A DNA stretch of 64,000 nucleotides from Burkholderiaceae bacterium (lineage in GTDB: Bacteria; Pseudomonadota; Gammaproteobacteria; Burkholderiales; Burkholderiaceae). The stretch spans positions 1-64,000 of the forward strand of contig CANFOL010000008.1 in the NCBI GenBank assembly GCA_947448695.1, in the 5' to 3' direction. Below are positions 29,493 to 40,127 of the stretch, one piece after another (within the stretch, counting starts at the first letter, position 1; each line of letters starts with the position of its first letter). Position numbers and translations under genes: made by a program. The notes beneath the pieces are model-generated. The model saw only the letters and a list, made by a program, of their open reading frames with translations. It was not told the origin of the DNA and did not search any database.

Positions 29493-31070
29493 TTAAATTT
29501 CTTCGTACAACGGTAATGTCAGGAACTCTTCAAAGTGCTCGCCAGTAGACATGTGATCAAATATCTCAGCAGCACGGTTCCAATGTCCAACCGCCCCTGA
29601 ATTACTAACCTTTACCAACTCTTCTTTGATGAAGCCTTTAACCATTTCAGCAGTAACTTTACGACCGTCATCTAAAACACCTTTTGGTGAACGAATCCAC
29701 TGCCATACTTGTGAACGACTGATTTCAGCAGTTGCTGCATCTTCCATCAAATTATGAATCGGTACGCAACCATTTCCGGCTAACCAGGCACCTAAATAAT
29801 GAATACCGACATTAATATTCATTCTTAAACCATTCTCAGTAATCGGTGTTTCAGGTTGAAAGTCTAATAAGTCAGAACCTTTTACCTGCACTTCGGGTTT
29901 TTGCTTCTCAAATTGATTGAGCTTATCACCTAGAACTTTTTTAAACTCAATCATTGCAGGCTCTACTAAACCTGGATGTGCTACCCAACCACCGTCGTAG
30001 CCATCTTCAGCATCACGCTTTTTGTCAGAAATAATTCCAGCCATCGCAATAGCGTTCTTTTCCGGATCATTTTTAATTGGAATCAAAGCACTCATTCCAC
30101 CAATTGCAGGAGCTCCGCGATGGTGACACGTCTTCAATAAAAGCAATGCATAAGAGCGCATAAATGGTGCTGTCATCGTTACTTTAGCGCGGTCAGCTAA
30201 ACAGAAATTTTTATCAACCTTAAATTTCTTGATGCAAGAGAAAATGTAATCCCAGCGTCCCGCATTTAAACCTGCGCTGTGGTCGCGTAACTCATAGAGG
30301 ATTTCATCCATCTCAAAAGCAGCTAGTATTGTCTCGATAAGGACAGTTGCTTTAATCGTTCCTTGCGGTAAACCCATTTCATTTTGTGCCATCACAAAAA
30401 TATCATTCCATAAACGCGCCTCTAAATGACTTTCCATTTTAGGTAGATAGAAATATGGCCCAGCACCACGTGCTAACAATTCACTTGCGTTATGGAATAA
30501 AAATAAAGCAAAATCAAAAATACCCCCAGAAACACGTTTGCCATCAATCGTCACGTGCTTTTCATCTAAATGCCAACCTCTTGGACGTACTTGTAATACT
30601 GCAATCTTGTCATTTAATTTATAGGTTTTACCGTTTTGCTCAAAACGTAATTCGCGCTTAATTGCACTTCTTAAATTAATTTGACCTTGGATTTGATTAT
30701 TCCAATTAGGACTATTGGAGTCCTCAAAGTCGGTCATATATGAGTCTGCACCGGAGTTGTAGGCATTAATCACCATTTTGGCGTCAACTGGACCGGTAAT
30801 TTCTACACGACGACAATATAAAGCCTCTGGAATTGGAGCAATTTTCCAATCACCTTCACGAATCGCTTTCGTCTCAGGTAAAAAATTAGGAATCTCACCG
30901 GCATCTAGACGTTTCGTTCTTTCAACGCGAGCATTTAGAAGCTCTTGACGACGTGGTTCAAAGGCATGATGTAATTTTGCGACTAAAGCTAAGGCTTCTG
31001 GTGTTAAAACAGTTGCAAAATCTGGGGTAATTTCGGCATGAATTTGCATACCTTGAGGCAAATTAGACAT
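29493..31070 (-). CDS. aceB: Malate synthase A
   Basis: A 525-residue malate synthase of the A type (aceB; the G type is about 720 residues). It condenses glyoxylate and acetyl-CoA to malate. Conserved blocks include YMTDFEDSNSPNW, VLQVRPRGWHLDEKH, GLNAGRWDYIFS and GYDGGWVAHPGLV. AGGAG directly precedes the ATG. No isocitrate lyase is visible nearby. The enzyme could act in the glyoxylate shunt or consume glyoxylate from other sources. Confidence 0.96.
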   Translation of the reverse strand: MSNLPQGMQIHAEITPDFATVLTPEALALVAKLHHAFEPRRQELLNARVERTKRLDAGEIPNFLPETKAIREGDWKIAPIPEALYCRRVEITGPVDAKMVINAYNSGADSYMTDFEDSNSPNWNNQIQGQINLRSAIKRELRFEQNGKTYKLNDKIAVLQVRPRGWHLDEKHVTIDGKRVSGGIFDFALFLFHNASELLARGAGPYFYLPKMESHLEARLWNDIFVMAQNEMGLPQGTIKATVLIETILAAFEMDEILYELRDHSAGLNAGRWDYIFSCIKKFKVDKNFCLADRAKVTMTAPFMRSYALLLLKTCHHRGAPAIGGMSALIPIKNDPEKNAIAMAGIISDKKRDAEDGYDGGWVAHPGLVEPAMIEFKKVLGDKLNQFEKQKPEVQVKGSDLLDFQPETPITENGLRMNINVGIHYLGAWLAGNGCVPIHNLMEDAATAEISRSQVWQWIRSPKGVLDDGRKVTAEMVKGFIKEELVKVSNSGAVGHWNRAAEIFDHMSTGEHFEEFLTLPLYEEI

Positions 31071-31154
31071 TCTCTCTCCTAGAAATCAAATTAAAGAACA
31101 ATATTCAATTATGCCAAAAAGTATTTACGATCGACAAAAATACCTGCGGCATTT

Positions 31155-31619
31155 TTAATTATGAGCCTGATCAATCACTTCTGGAGGTGCCTGTACTAAT
31201 TCAATTAATACGCCAAATCCAGAAATTGGAAATTCAGCATTGCTTTTGGGGTGGATAAAGATGATGTCGTGACCATCCCCTCCGCGTCTGATTCCTCCAG
31301 GTGCAAAACGAACACCTTTTGCCGTTAACCACTCCACAGCTATCGGTAAGTTATCCACCCATAAACCTATGTGATTGAGGGGTGTTGTATGAACGGCAGG
31401 TTTTTTATTTGGATCTAAGGGTTGCATCAAATCAAACTCAACGGGATGATCACCGCCACCAATGGTAAAAATATCCTCATCGACATTTTCTTTTTCAGAA
31501 ATAAAGCTGCTCTTGAATGTAAAACCGAGCATGTCTTGCCAAAGGGTTTTTATTTCATTTTTATTGAGAGCGCCAATGGCAACTTGTTGAAGCCCTAGTA
31601 TTTTAAATGGTCTTTGCAT
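31155..31619 (-). CDS. VOC-fold protein, probable methylmalonyl-CoA epimerase
   Basis: A 154-residue vicinal-oxygen-chelate protein and last gene of the propionyl-CoA operon, 4 bp after the carboxylase alpha gene. Likely metal ligands are His in LNHIGLWVD and Glu in [10 protein letters not shown]. The first ligand position reads LQQVAIG, so Gln replaces the His usual in methylmalonyl-CoA epimerases; Gln is used as metal ligand in some glyoxalases. Conversion of (S)- to (R)-methylmalonyl-CoA fits the operon, but the family is broad. Confidence 0.75.
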   Translation of the reverse strand: MQRPFKILGLQQVAIGALNKNEIKTLWQDMLGFTFKSSFISEKENVDEDIFTIGGGDHPVEFDLMQPLDPNKKPAVHTTPLNHIGLWVDNLPIAVEWLTAKGVRFAPGGIRRGGDGHDIIFIHPKSNAEFPISGFGVLIELVQAPPEVIDQAHN

Positions 31620-31623
31620 CTTA

Positions 31624-33627
31624 TTACTCCTTATTAAATTGGATGATCATTTGATCGACAGATAAACTTTCACCTTTTTTAGCCAAAATTTGTGCTACAA
31701 CACCTTCATATTGAGCCAACATCACATTTTCCATTTTCATCGCCTCAATAATCGCCAATTTTTGTCCTACCTGAACCTTTTGACCAACTTCTACTGAAAC
31801 CTCAGAGAGTAGTCCTGGCATCGGAGAAAGTAGATATTGAGACATATCTGGCGGTACTTTAAAAGGCATGAGTTTCTGTAACTCAGCTTTACTCAAAGAC
31901 ATCACCATCGCCTGAAAACGGATACCGTTATACATGAGTTCATAAGAAATAGATTCACGATGGACTTGCAAAACCATTGGCACATTATTAACTAGTCCCT
32001 CAAAGAGAATTTTACCCGGACGCCAATTGCTAACAATGTCAAATTTATGATCTTGAATCACAACGTGATCCCCATCTGCATCCGCATTAATTTCAATTGG
32101 AATGTGCTCTTGTTTTCCATTCTCACCAATGACAACAACGAATTGATTTGGTACTTGAGAAGCATGTCCTTCTAACTGACCAGTAATATTTCCAGACCGA
32201 TTGATATATTGCAAATGAATCGATCCAGCAATTGCACTTAATAATAATTTGCTATCGTCATCTAAATTTGCCCCCATAAAACCTTCGGGGAAATTTTTAG
32301 GAATAAAGCCTGTATTCATTTTTCCTGACTGAAAATCAGGGTGTTGCATCAAAGTTGCTTGAAACGGTATATTCGAATCAATACCCTCAATAACAAACTG
32401 ATTTAATGCGATTTGCATTTTGCCAATGGCTTCATCACGATCACTTCCATGCGTAATTAATTTTGCAATCATGGAGTCATAAAACATTGGAATTTCACCA
32501 CCTTCATAAACCCCTGTATCCACCCTGACACCAACTGATATTGGTGGTGGTTGATATTTAATTAAGCGTCCTGTAGAGGGAAGAAATTGTCGATAGGGGT
32601 CTTCGGCATTAATTCGACATTCAATTGCCCAACCATTTCGTTGAATATCTTTTTGCTCAAAGTCCAGCTTTTCGCCAGCCGCAATACGAATCATCTGCTC
32701 TACCAAATCTAAACCGGTAATCATTTCAGTGACGGGATGTTCAACTTGAAGACGTGTATTCATTTCTAAAAAATAAAATGACTGATCTTTGCCCACCACA
32801 AATTCAACCGTTCCGGCAGACTGGTATTGCACTGCTCGTGCTAATGAGACTGCTTGCTCACCCATCGCTAATCGTGTTTGTTCACTAATAAAGGGAGATG
32901 GCGCTTCTTCAATAACTTTTTGGTGTCGTCTTTGAATGGAGCATTCTCTTTCCCATAAATAGACCATATTTCCAAAAGCATCACCCAAAACTTGGATTTC
33001 AATATGTCTGGGATCTTCAACAAATTTCTCAATAAAGATTCGATCATCACCAAAAGAATTTCTAGCCTCATTTTGACAAGATGTAAAACCTTCAAAGGCC
33101 TCTGTATCGTTGCTCGCTACTCGTAGTCCCTTTCCGCCACCGCCAGCAGAAGCTTTGATCATCACTGGATAACCAATTTTCTTTGCAATTTGAACAGCTT
33201 GATCTGCACTTCCGATTGCCTCATTGTGCCCTGGAATAGTATTAACCTTTGCTTTTTCGGCTAATTTTTTAGAGGCTATTTTGTCACCCATTGCGGCTAT
33301 AGAGTGGTGCTTTGGACCAATAAATACGATCCCTTGCTCTTCAACAATGCGGGCAAACTCTTCATTTTCTGACAGAAATCCATAGCCGGGATGAATCGCT
33401 TGAGCGCCAGTAGCATGACAGGCCTCAATAATATTACTCATCACTAAATAAGACTCTCTAGATGGGGCAGGACCAATACAAATTGCCTCATCAGCTAACT
33501 CGACATGACGAGCCTCTTGATCTGCTTCCGAATAGACAGCAACCGTTTTAATCCCCATTTTCTTGGCAGTTTGGATAATTCGGCAAGCAATTTCACCACG
33601 GTTAGCAATTAATATTTTTTGAAACAT
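31624..33627 (-). CDS. pccA: Propionyl/acetyl-CoA carboxylase alpha subunit (biotin carboxylase + BCCP)
   Basis: A 667-residue biotin-dependent subunit. The biotin carboxylase domain begins [16 protein letters not shown] and has the ATP-grasp glycine loop SAGGGGKG and the catalytic region [14 protein letters not shown] linker is followed by the biotinyl domain with Lys631 in EAMKMEN. The open frame extends upstream to a TTG, but ATG 33627 matches the family start and leaves a 20-bp gap to the beta gene. Operon context points to propionyl-CoA carboxylation. Confidence 0.93.
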   Translation of the reverse strand: MFQKILIANRGEIACRIIQTAKKMGIKTVAVYSEADQEARHVELADEAICIGPAPSRESYLVMSNIIEACHATGAQAIHPGYGFLSENEEFARIVEEQGIVFIGPKHHSIAAMGDKIASKKLAEKAKVNTIPGHNEAIGSADQAVQIAKKIGYPVMIKASAGGGGKGLRVASNDTEAFEGFTSCQNEARNSFGDDRIFIEKFVEDPRHIEIQVLGDAFGNMVYLWERECSIQRRHQKVIEEAPSPFISEQTRLAMGEQAVSLARAVQYQSAGTVEFVVGKDQSFYFLEMNTRLQVEHPVTEMITGLDLVEQMIRIAAGEKLDFEQKDIQRNGWAIECRINAEDPYRQFLPSTGRLIKYQPPPISVGVRVDTGVYEGGEIPMFYDSMIAKLITHGSDRDEAIGKMQIALNQFVIEGIDSNIPFQATLMQHPDFQSGKMNTGFIPKNFPEGFMGANLDDDSKLLLSAIAGSIHLQYINRSGNITGQLEGHASQVPNQFVVVIGENGKQEHIPIEINADADGDHVVIQDHKFDIVSNWRPGKILFEGLVNNVPMVLQVHRESISYELMYNGIRFQAMVMSLSKAELQKLMPFKVPPDMSQYLLSPMPGLLSEVSVEVGQKVQVGQKLAIIEAMKMENVMLAQYEGVVAQILAKKGESLSVDQMIIQFNKE

Positions 33628-33647
33628 TATGTTTTCCCAATCAGAAT

Positions 33648-35180
33648 TTATAGTGGAATGTTGTCGTGTTTGCGCCAAGGATTATCGAGCTCTTTGTTTT
33701 GGAGCATTACCAAGGATCTAGAAATACGTTTTCTAGTTTCATTAGGCATAATGACATCATCGATATAACCTCTTCGACCCGCTACAAAAGGATTGGCAAA
33801 TTTAGCTTTGTATTGAGCTTCTCTAGCTGCCAACTTTTCAGGATCGGATTTTTCATTTCGAAAAATAATTTCAACTGCTCCCTTAGGACCCATGACTGCG
33901 ATTTCTGCTGATGGCCATGCAAAATTAACATCGCCACGTAAATGTTTAGATGACATCACATCGTATGCGCCACCATATGCTTTTCGAGTAATCACAGTAA
34001 TTTTAGGAACCGTACATTCGGCATATGCAAACAATAGCTTGGCACCGTGTTTTATAATGCCACCATATTCTTGCGAAGTACCCGGCATAAATCCAGGAAC
34101 ATCGACAAAGGTAATAACGGGTATATTAAATGCATCGCAAAAACGAACAAAACGTGCCGCTTTGATTGAGGATTTGATATCTAGACAACCTGCTAGTACG
34201 AGTGGCTGATTCGCAACTATTCCTATGGTTTGTCCATCGATTCGTCCAAAGCCAATGATGATATTTTTGGCATAATCCGGTTGAACTTCAAAGAAATCTC
34301 CATCATCAACAGTCTTGAGAATAAGCTCTTTCATGTCATAGGGCTTATTTGGATTTGTGGGTATTAGCGTATCGAGCGAATAATCTATCTGCTCAGAGAC
34401 GGAAGAACTTGGTCGCAATGGTGGTTTTTCACGATTGGACAAAGGTAAATAATTAAAAAATCTACGCAACATTAAAATCGCTTCAACGTCATTTTCAAAT
34501 ACTCGATCACATACACCTGACTTCGTTGAATGGGTTAAGGCTCCACCCAACTCTTCAGCAGTAACGTCTTCGTGGGTCACGGTTTTAACTACCTCAGGAC
34601 CTGTTACAAACATATAAGAACTATCTTTAACCATAAAGATAAAATCTGTTAGCGCTGGTGAGTACACTGCTCCACCAGCACAAGGTCCCATGATCAATGA
34701 AATTTGGGGAATCACACCTGAAGCTGTAACATTCCTTTGAAAAATCTCAGCATAACCACCGAGTGATGCCACGCCTTCTTGAATTCTTGCTCCCCCAGAG
34801 TCATTTAAGCCAATCACTGGTGCACCAACTTTCATGGCTTGATCCATAATTTTGCAGATTTTTTCAGCATGCGCCTCTGATAATGACCCACCAAAAACCG
34901 TAAAATCTTGAGAAAACACGAAGACCAAACGCCCATTGATCATTCCATAGCCTGTGACAACACCATCACTCGGCACAGACTCATCAGCCATATCAAAATC
35001 TGTACAACGATGCTCTACAAACATATCCCACTCTTCAAAAGATCCTTCATCGAGTAATAAATGAATACGTTCGCGGGCAGTTAACTTCCCTTTCTGATGT
35101 TGGGCCTGGATACGCTTTTGACCACCTCCAAGAAAAGCTTGTTCGCGTTTTGCTTCTAACTGTTTAATGATATCTTTCAT
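33648..35180 (-). CDS. pccB: Propionyl-CoA carboxylase beta subunit (carboxyltransferase)
   Basis: A 510-residue carboxyltransferase that moves the carboxyl group from biotin to propionyl-CoA to give (S)-methylmalonyl-CoA. The crotonase-like N half has [14 protein letters not shown] and [16 protein letters not shown]. The C half has [26 protein letters not shown] and [18 protein letters not shown] 35180 is chosen, with AAGG 8 nt upstream, over a TTG two codons earlier. It lies 2 bp after meaB. Confidence 0.95.
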   Translation of the reverse strand: MKDIIKQLEAKREQAFLGGGQKRIQAQHQKGKLTARERIHLLLDEGSFEEWDMFVEHRCTDFDMADESVPSDGVVTGYGMINGRLVFVFSQDFTVFGGSLSEAHAEKICKIMDQAMKVGAPVIGLNDSGGARIQEGVASLGGYAEIFQRNVTASGVIPQISLIMGPCAGGAVYSPALTDFIFMVKDSSYMFVTGPEVVKTVTHEDVTAEELGGALTHSTKSGVCDRVFENDVEAILMLRRFFNYLPLSNREKPPLRPSSSVSEQIDYSLDTLIPTNPNKPYDMKELILKTVDDGDFFEVQPDYAKNIIIGFGRIDGQTIGIVANQPLVLAGCLDIKSSIKAARFVRFCDAFNIPVITFVDVPGFMPGTSQEYGGIIKHGAKLLFAYAECTVPKITVITRKAYGGAYDVMSSKHLRGDVNFAWPSAEIAVMGPKGAVEIIFRNEKSDPEKLAAREAQYKAKFANPFVAGRRGYIDDVIMPNETRKRISRSLVMLQNKELDNPWRKHDNIPL

Positions 35181-35182
35181 AA

Positions 35183-36223
35183 TCAAGCCTTACGTTTCAA
35201 ATCAGTTTTGAATACATCTAATATTTTTCTTGCCGCAACAGATGCTGCAATGGAACCTTGTTCTACTTGCTGTTGTAATTCTGGCAATAGCATAGACACT
35301 CCAGAATGCTCTTTAAACTCTTGTGACAATCCCGATTGGATTCGCTCCCACAACCAAGTTTTCGATTGATTCATTCGCCTTTGTTTAAATAAGCCAGTCG
35401 ATTTCTGGATATCTAGAAACTCATTCATCTTGGACCATAGTGCTTCAATTCCATGACCTTTAAGAGCGCTAAGGGACATGACTTGTGGACTCCAATGACT
35501 TAGATTGATGGATGGATGATCTGAATGGCCTTGTTGACTAAAGATGCGAAGCGAACCAACAATATGAGCCATTGCCCTCATCGTGGCATCTGGGTCAATA
35601 TCTGCCTTATTGACAACGACGAGATCAGCAATTTCCATGACACCTTTTTTAATCGCTTGTAGATCATCACCGGCATTGGGTAATTGAAGAAGTACAAAAA
35701 TATCAGTCATTTTTGAAACAGCAATTTCACTTTGTCCAACACCAACGGTTTCAACCAAAATGATGTCATAACCCGCCGCCTCACAAACGAGCATAGTTTC
35801 TCTAGTTTTCTCTGCTACCCCACCTAAATTCCCAGATGATGGAGTTGGACGTATAAAGGCATTCGGGTGAACGGATAGTTGCTCCATTCGCGTTTTATCA
35901 CCTAAGATCGACCCCCCCGAAATGCTTGATGATGGGTCAATAGCTAATACCGCAACGCGGTGACCTTGAGAAATTAAATACAATCCTAAGGTTTCAATTA
36001 AAGTCGATTTACCTACGCCAGGAACTCCTGAGATACCAATGCGAAATGATTTTCCTGAAAAAGCAATCAACTCATTTAAGATTTGATCTGACTCAATTCG
36101 ATGACTGGCCTTGGTGGACTCAATTAACGTAATGACTTTCGCAAGTGAGCGGCGAGCTATCGTGTTCATTTTTTCCTGACCGCTCAATAAGTCAGTCACT
36201 AAGGGATGATGAAGATCCGTCAT
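35183..36223 (-). CDS. meaB: Methylmalonyl-CoA mutase chaperone MeaB (ArgK-family GTPase)
   Basis: A 346-residue G3E-class P-loop GTPase that loads and protects the adenosylcobalamin cofactor of methylmalonyl-CoA mutase. Walker A is GVPGVGKS (66-73). Further signatures are [20 protein letters not shown] and the guanine motif VVNKAD. It lies 3 bp downstream of the mutase gene. A 7-nt G/C run (35912-35918) is read in frame. Confidence 0.95.
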   Translation of the reverse strand: MTDLHHPLVTDLLSGQEKMNTIARRSLAKVITLIESTKASHRIESDQILNELIAFSGKSFRIGISGVPGVGKSTLIETLGLYLISQGHRVAVLAIDPSSSISGGSILGDKTRMEQLSVHPNAFIRPTPSSGNLGGVAEKTRETMLVCEAAGYDIILVETVGVGQSEIAVSKMTDIFVLLQLPNAGDDLQAIKKGVMEIADLVVVNKADIDPDATMRAMAHIVGSLRIFSQQGHSDHPSINLSHWSPQVMSLSALKGHGIEALWSKMNEFLDIQKSTGLFKQRRMNQSKTWLWERIQSGLSQEFKEHSGVSMLLPELQQQVEQGSIAASVAARKILDVFKTDLKRKA

Positions 36224-36226
36224 TGC

Positions 36227-38410
36227 TTATTTAATAGTTATGAGTGCTTTGCGAATATGTTCTAAGACATCTTTAGCCGAAGCTGGTATTGGAGTACCTG
36301 GACCGTAAATACCTTTGACTCCTGCCTCATATAAAAATTCGTAGTCTTGTTTTGGTATGACTCCTCCAACAAACACCACAATGTCTTTCCCGCCTTGACG
36401 TTTTAATTCCTCAATAATGGCCGGAACTAAAGTGTTATGTCCTGCAGCCAAGGTTGAAATTCCTACCGCATGGACGTCGTTTTCAATTGCTTGTCTTGCA
36501 CATTCATCAGGCGTTTGAAACAAAGGTCCCATATCTACATCGAAACCCAAGTCGGCAAATGCTGTAGCAACTACTTTTGCCCCACGATCATGACCATCTT
36601 GTCCAAGCTTAGCAATCATGACACGTGGACGCCGTCCAAACTCGTCACCAAATTGTGCTATTTCGTGTTGTAACTTTTCCCAACCCTCAGCTGAATCATA
36701 AGCAGCAGCATACACACCGGTCACCTTTTGCGTATCAGCACGATGCCGACCATAGACTTTTTCTAAGGCATCAGAGACTTCGCCTATTGTCGCTCTAAGT
36801 CGCATCGCAGCAATTGTTAACTGTAATAAATTTCCTGATTGATGTTCCGCAGCATGCGTAATGTCTTGCAGAGCTTGCACTACTTTTACTGAATCTCTAG
36901 AGGCTTTGACAGATTTTAACCTTGCAATTTGGTTATCTCTTACTTGAATATTATCAACTACGCGAACATCAACGTCTCCTTCTTGATCCAATTGGTATTT
37001 ATTAACGCCTACAATCACGTCTTTACCTGTATCAATATTCGCTTGCTTTTGCGCCGCAGCTGCTTCAATTTTGAGTTTGGCCCAGCCACTTTGCACAGCT
37101 TTGGTCATGCCACCCATTGTTTCGACTTCTTGAATAATTTCCCAAGCTTTATCAGCCATCTCCTGCGTGAGCTTTTCCATCATGTAAGAACCTGCCCAAG
37201 GGTCAATTACATTCGTAATATGGGTTTCTTCTTGAATGATTAATTGGGTATTTCGTGCGATACGCGATGAAAACTCAGTCGGTAATGCAATGGCTTCGTC
37301 AAACGAATTTGTATGTAAGGACTGCGTCCCTCCAAAAACTGCCGCCATAGCTTCAATACTTGTTCTAACAATATTGTTGTAGGGATCCTGTTCTGTTAAA
37401 GACCATCCAGAGGTTTGGCAATGTGTTCTGAGCATCAATGATTTCTGATTTTTTGGCGCAAACTCCTTCATGATTCTCCACCAAAGGATTCTTGCGGCGC
37501 GAAGTTTTGCTACCTCTAAATAAAAATTCATACCAATAGCAAAAAAGAATGATAGCCGACCTGCAAAATCATCAATATCTAGCCCCTTACCTAGCGCCGT
37601 CTTTACGTATTCCTTGCCATCCGCTAAGGTAAAAGCTAATTCAAGCGATTGATTGGCACCTGCTTCTTGCATGTGGTAACCAGATATAGAAATCGAATTA
37701 AATTTCGGCATCTGCTTGGCCGTATATTCAATGATGTCGCCAATAATACGCATCGAGGGTTCTGGGGGATAGATGTAAGTATTGCGCACCATAAACTCTT
37801 TCAAAATATCATTTTGAATCGTTCCGGATAATAGAGCTTGGTCAACACCACTTTCCTCAGCCGCAACAATATAACCCGCTAAGATTGGTAAAACAGAGCC
37901 ATTCATTGTCATGGAGACAGATACTTTATCCAGCGGAATCTGATCGAACAGGATCTTCATATCTTCTACAGTGTCAATTGCAACTCCAGCTTTGCCTACA
38001 TCCCCAGTAACTCTTGGATGATCAGAGTCATAACCACGGTGAGTTGGTAAATCAAATGCTACTGAAATCCCTTGCCCACCCCCAGCTAAAGCTTTGCGAT
38101 AAAAAGCATTCGATTCCTCTGCTGTAGAAAACCCTGCATATTGTCTGATGGTCCATGGACGTGATGCGTACATGGTTGCTTGAGGACCACGAATAAAAGG
38201 CTCAAAACCAGGCAAGGTATTCGTAAACGACAACTGTGCAATGTCATCTTTGGTATATAAAGCCTTCAAAAATATATCATCCGGAGTTTTCCAACCCAGT
38301 TCGTCAGGATTTTTATTTGGAGATGACTTTGCCGCTAAAGTCCGCCATTCTTCTTCGCTCGTTTGAGAAAAATCTGGCCATTGCTGTGGATTTAATGAAT
38401 TTTGGGACAT
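36227..38410 (-). CDS. mcm: Methylmalonyl-CoA mutase (adenosylcobalamin-dependent)
   Basis: A single-chain mutase of 727 residues that interconverts methylmalonyl-CoA and succinyl-CoA. The N-terminal TIM barrel has [20 protein letters not shown] and [15 protein letters not shown]. The C-terminal B12 domain has the base-off motif DGHDRG with axial His607. ATG 38410 (MSQNS) is preferred over a TTG five codons earlier. It is the first gene of the operon mutase-meaB-pccB-pccA-epimerase. The cell needs cobalamin, but no B12 genes are present here. Confidence 0.95.
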   Translation of the reverse strand: MSQNSLNPQQWPDFSQTSEEEWRTLAAKSSPNKNPDELGWKTPDDIFLKALYTKDDIAQLSFTNTLPGFEPFIRGPQATMYASRPWTIRQYAGFSTAEESNAFYRKALAGGGQGISVAFDLPTHRGYDSDHPRVTGDVGKAGVAIDTVEDMKILFDQIPLDKVSVSMTMNGSVLPILAGYIVAAEESGVDQALLSGTIQNDILKEFMVRNTYIYPPEPSMRIIGDIIEYTAKQMPKFNSISISGYHMQEAGANQSLELAFTLADGKEYVKTALGKGLDIDDFAGRLSFFFAIGMNFYLEVAKLRAARILWWRIMKEFAPKNQKSLMLRTHCQTSGWSLTEQDPYNNIVRTSIEAMAAVFGGTQSLHTNSFDEAIALPTEFSSRIARNTQLIIQEETHITNVIDPWAGSYMMEKLTQEMADKAWEIIQEVETMGGMTKAVQSGWAKLKIEAAAAQKQANIDTGKDVIVGVNKYQLDQEGDVDVRVVDNIQVRDNQIARLKSVKASRDSVKVVQALQDITHAAEHQSGNLLQLTIAAMRLRATIGEVSDALEKVYGRHRADTQKVTGVYAAAYDSAEGWEKLQHEIAQFGDEFGRRPRVMIAKLGQDGHDRGAKVVATAFADLGFDVDMGPLFQTPDECARQAIENDVHAVGISTLAAGHNTLVPAIIEELKRQGGKDIVVFVGGVIPKQDYEFLYEAGVKGIYGPGTPIPASAKDVLEHIRKALITIK

Positions 38411-38463
38411 ATATTCTTTCTGCAATAAAAGTGAGCATTTTTCCTATACCCTGAAGAATAACA

Positions 38464-38492
38464 TTGACAACTCAAATAATAAATAGTTAAAT
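38464..38492 (+). promoter_or_regulatory. Candidate sigma-70 promoter in the mcm/gntR divergent region
   Basis: TTGACA (38464-38469) and TTAAAT (38487-38492) are separated by 17 bp and point toward gntR, leaving a leader of about 130 nt. The whole 213-bp divergent interval (38411-38623) is very AT-rich and should hold the GntR operator and the mutase-operon promoter. No convincing GntR palindrome could be picked by eye. Confidence 0.4.
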
Positions 38493-38623
38493 GAATTATA
38501 AATTATGAATTCAAATTGATGATCACTTTGTTGAAAATTAATAAATAAAATTCGATATTAAATAAATAATTGTTTAATTTCATGTATTTACGTAACATTA
38601 CTGAACAATATTCTTTAAATTTT

Positions 38624-39262
38624 ATGAGCCAAACATTAACTAGTAAACCCTTATATGAAGATGTGGCGGACTTAATTCGGGAAAAAATATTTTCTCACGA
38701 GCTTACCCCTGGTAGCTGGATTGATGAAAAGTCATTAACGACTCAATTCGGTATTAGTCGCACTCCTCTCAGAGAGGCAATTAAAGTTCTTGCCTCAGAA
38801 GGTCTGATCACTATGAAAATACGTCGAGGAGCATATGTTACTGAAGTCGACATGAATGAAATTGCTCAAATATTTCAAGTCATAGCGCTTCTAGAAGGAA
38901 ATGCATGTAAGGTTGTCGCAATCACGGCAACAGACCAACAGTTAGAGCTCTTGGATGGCATTCATCTCAGATTAGAAAGGGCTGCAGCGGATCGAGATGT
39001 GGATCGTTTTTTTGAGCTAAATCAGGAATTTCACGACAAAATTCAAGAAATTTCAGGTAATCGATGGATGCGTAAGGTGATTACCGACTTAAGACAAATT
39101 CTTAAGTTACAACGTAGAAATTCATTAACCAAATTAGGCAGACTAGAACAGTCACTTCAAGAACATCGACAAATTCTATCCGCATTAATAGCCAGAAAGG
39201 GTGATTTAGCTCAAGAGTTAATGATAAATCACCTTCAACAAGGTCAAGTTGCGGCGAGCTAA
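38624..39262 (+). CDS. GntR-family (FCD/FadR subgroup) transcriptional regulator
   Basis: A 212-residue repressor-type regulator. The N-terminal winged helix runs from PLYEDVADLIREKIF to FGISRTPLREAIKVLASEGLI. The C-terminal FCD ligand domain (LLEGNACKVVA, FHDKIQEISGN) binds small acids or acyl-CoAs. The frame is open from 38570, but ATG 38624 gives the usual family start. It is divergent from the propionyl-CoA operon, so it probably controls that operon and itself; the ligand could be a propionate-derived metabolite (inference). Confidence 0.85.
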   Translation: MSQTLTSKPLYEDVADLIREKIFSHELTPGSWIDEKSLTTQFGISRTPLREAIKVLASEGLITMKIRRGAYVTEVDMNEIAQIFQVIALLEGNACKVVAITATDQQLELLDGIHLRLERAAADRDVDRFFELNQEFHDKIQEISGNRWMRKVITDLRQILKLQRRNSLTKLGRLEQSLQEHRQILSALIARKGDLAQELMINHLQQGQVAAS

Positions 39263-39264
39263 GA

Positions 39265-39609
39265 TTACTTTTTAATGACTAAATCGGTAGGAAGTGATGC
39301 TATGTAAGCGGCTATATCTTTTAATTGAGAAAGATTAAATTGTTTGACTTGCCCAGCCATAATTGCATTAGCACGACCAACTTGCGGATTATTTTCAACT
39401 TGATACGCTTTTAATGCATAAAAAAGATAGTCTTTGTGCTGTCCCGCCAATTTTGGATAGCTAGGAGCAATTGGACTTTTTAAGTCAGCCCCATGGCATG
39501 AACCACAATTGTTTTTTTCAACCAATACCTTACCAGACTCAATACTAGCAGCAAAAGAACTTGTGCTAGTGGCTAGTGATAAAGCGAACATCAATACAAA
39601 ACGTTTCAT
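39265..39609 (-). CDS. Periplasmic c-type cytochrome (class I, small)
   Basis: A 114-residue protein with a signal peptide (about 1-20, ending SSFA) and one CXXCH haem site (C35-GS-C38-H39), followed by LKSPIAPSYPKLAGQHKDYL. That is the pattern of single-haem cytochromes c paired in tandem in betaproteobacteria. An axial Met candidate lies in NAIMAGQ. It lies 23 bp downstream of a second cytochrome and ends 2 bp from the convergent gntR stop. The electron partner is unknown. Confidence 0.85.
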   Translation of the reverse strand: MKRFVLMFALSLATSTSSFAASIESGKVLVEKNNCGSCHGADLKSPIAPSYPKLAGQHKDYLFYALKAYQVENNPQVGRANAIMAGQVKQFNLSQLKDIAAYIASLPTDLVIKK

Positions 39610-39632
39610 ATTTAACCTTTCAAATACATTTC

Positions 39633-40010
39633 TTATTTAAGCTTGTTGGCTTTGGTTTCAGCATTTTGTGCAGAGTAGTAGGCTGCTAAGTCAGCCATAT
39701 CTTGATCTGAGAGGGATCCTGCAACACTGCGCATCGTTGGATGTTTTCTTTCCCCCTTTTTATAGGCTTGAAGTGCTGCAACGATATAACCAGAAGATTG
39801 TCCACCAATCAAAGGAACAGTATAAATTTCAGGAACTGAGGAACGATATCCAGGTATTGCATGACATCCTACACAAAGCCGAACGTTCTTGGCTCCTTGT
39901 TCCGCATTGCCTTGAATTTCCGCTGCTTGAGCAGGCAAACTGAGTGCTGCAGTAAAAATTGAAACTGAAAGAATTAATTTTTTTGTGGCTGTAACTTGAA
40001 TTTTTATCAT
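39633..40010 (-). CDS. Periplasmic c-type cytochrome (class I)
   Basis: A 125-residue cytochrome with a signal peptide (about 1-30, ending PAQAA) and one CXXCH (C46-VG-C49-H50), then GYRSSVPEIYTVPLIGGQSSGYI and AAYYSAQ. The open frame reaches a TTG at 40094, but ATG 40010 gives a normal signal peptide. It is the upstream member of a two-gene cytochrome pair. The pair may pass electrons between the respiratory chain and a terminal oxidase (inference). Confidence 0.85.
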   Translation of the reverse strand: MIKIQVTATKKLILSVSIFTAALSLPAQAAEIQGNAEQGAKNVRLCVGCHAIPGYRSSVPEIYTVPLIGGQSSGYIVAALQAYKKGERKHPTMRSVAGSLSDQDMADLAAYYSAQNAETKANKLK

Positions 40011-40127
40011 TTTTCGTCTAATTAAAAGAAAAAACTTTGTAAGATAATAGTATAGAGGATAAGTATGAATGAAGAGTTCATTTGTTGAATTCAAGAAAAT
40101 TACAACAGATTTTAATAAGGATTAGGA

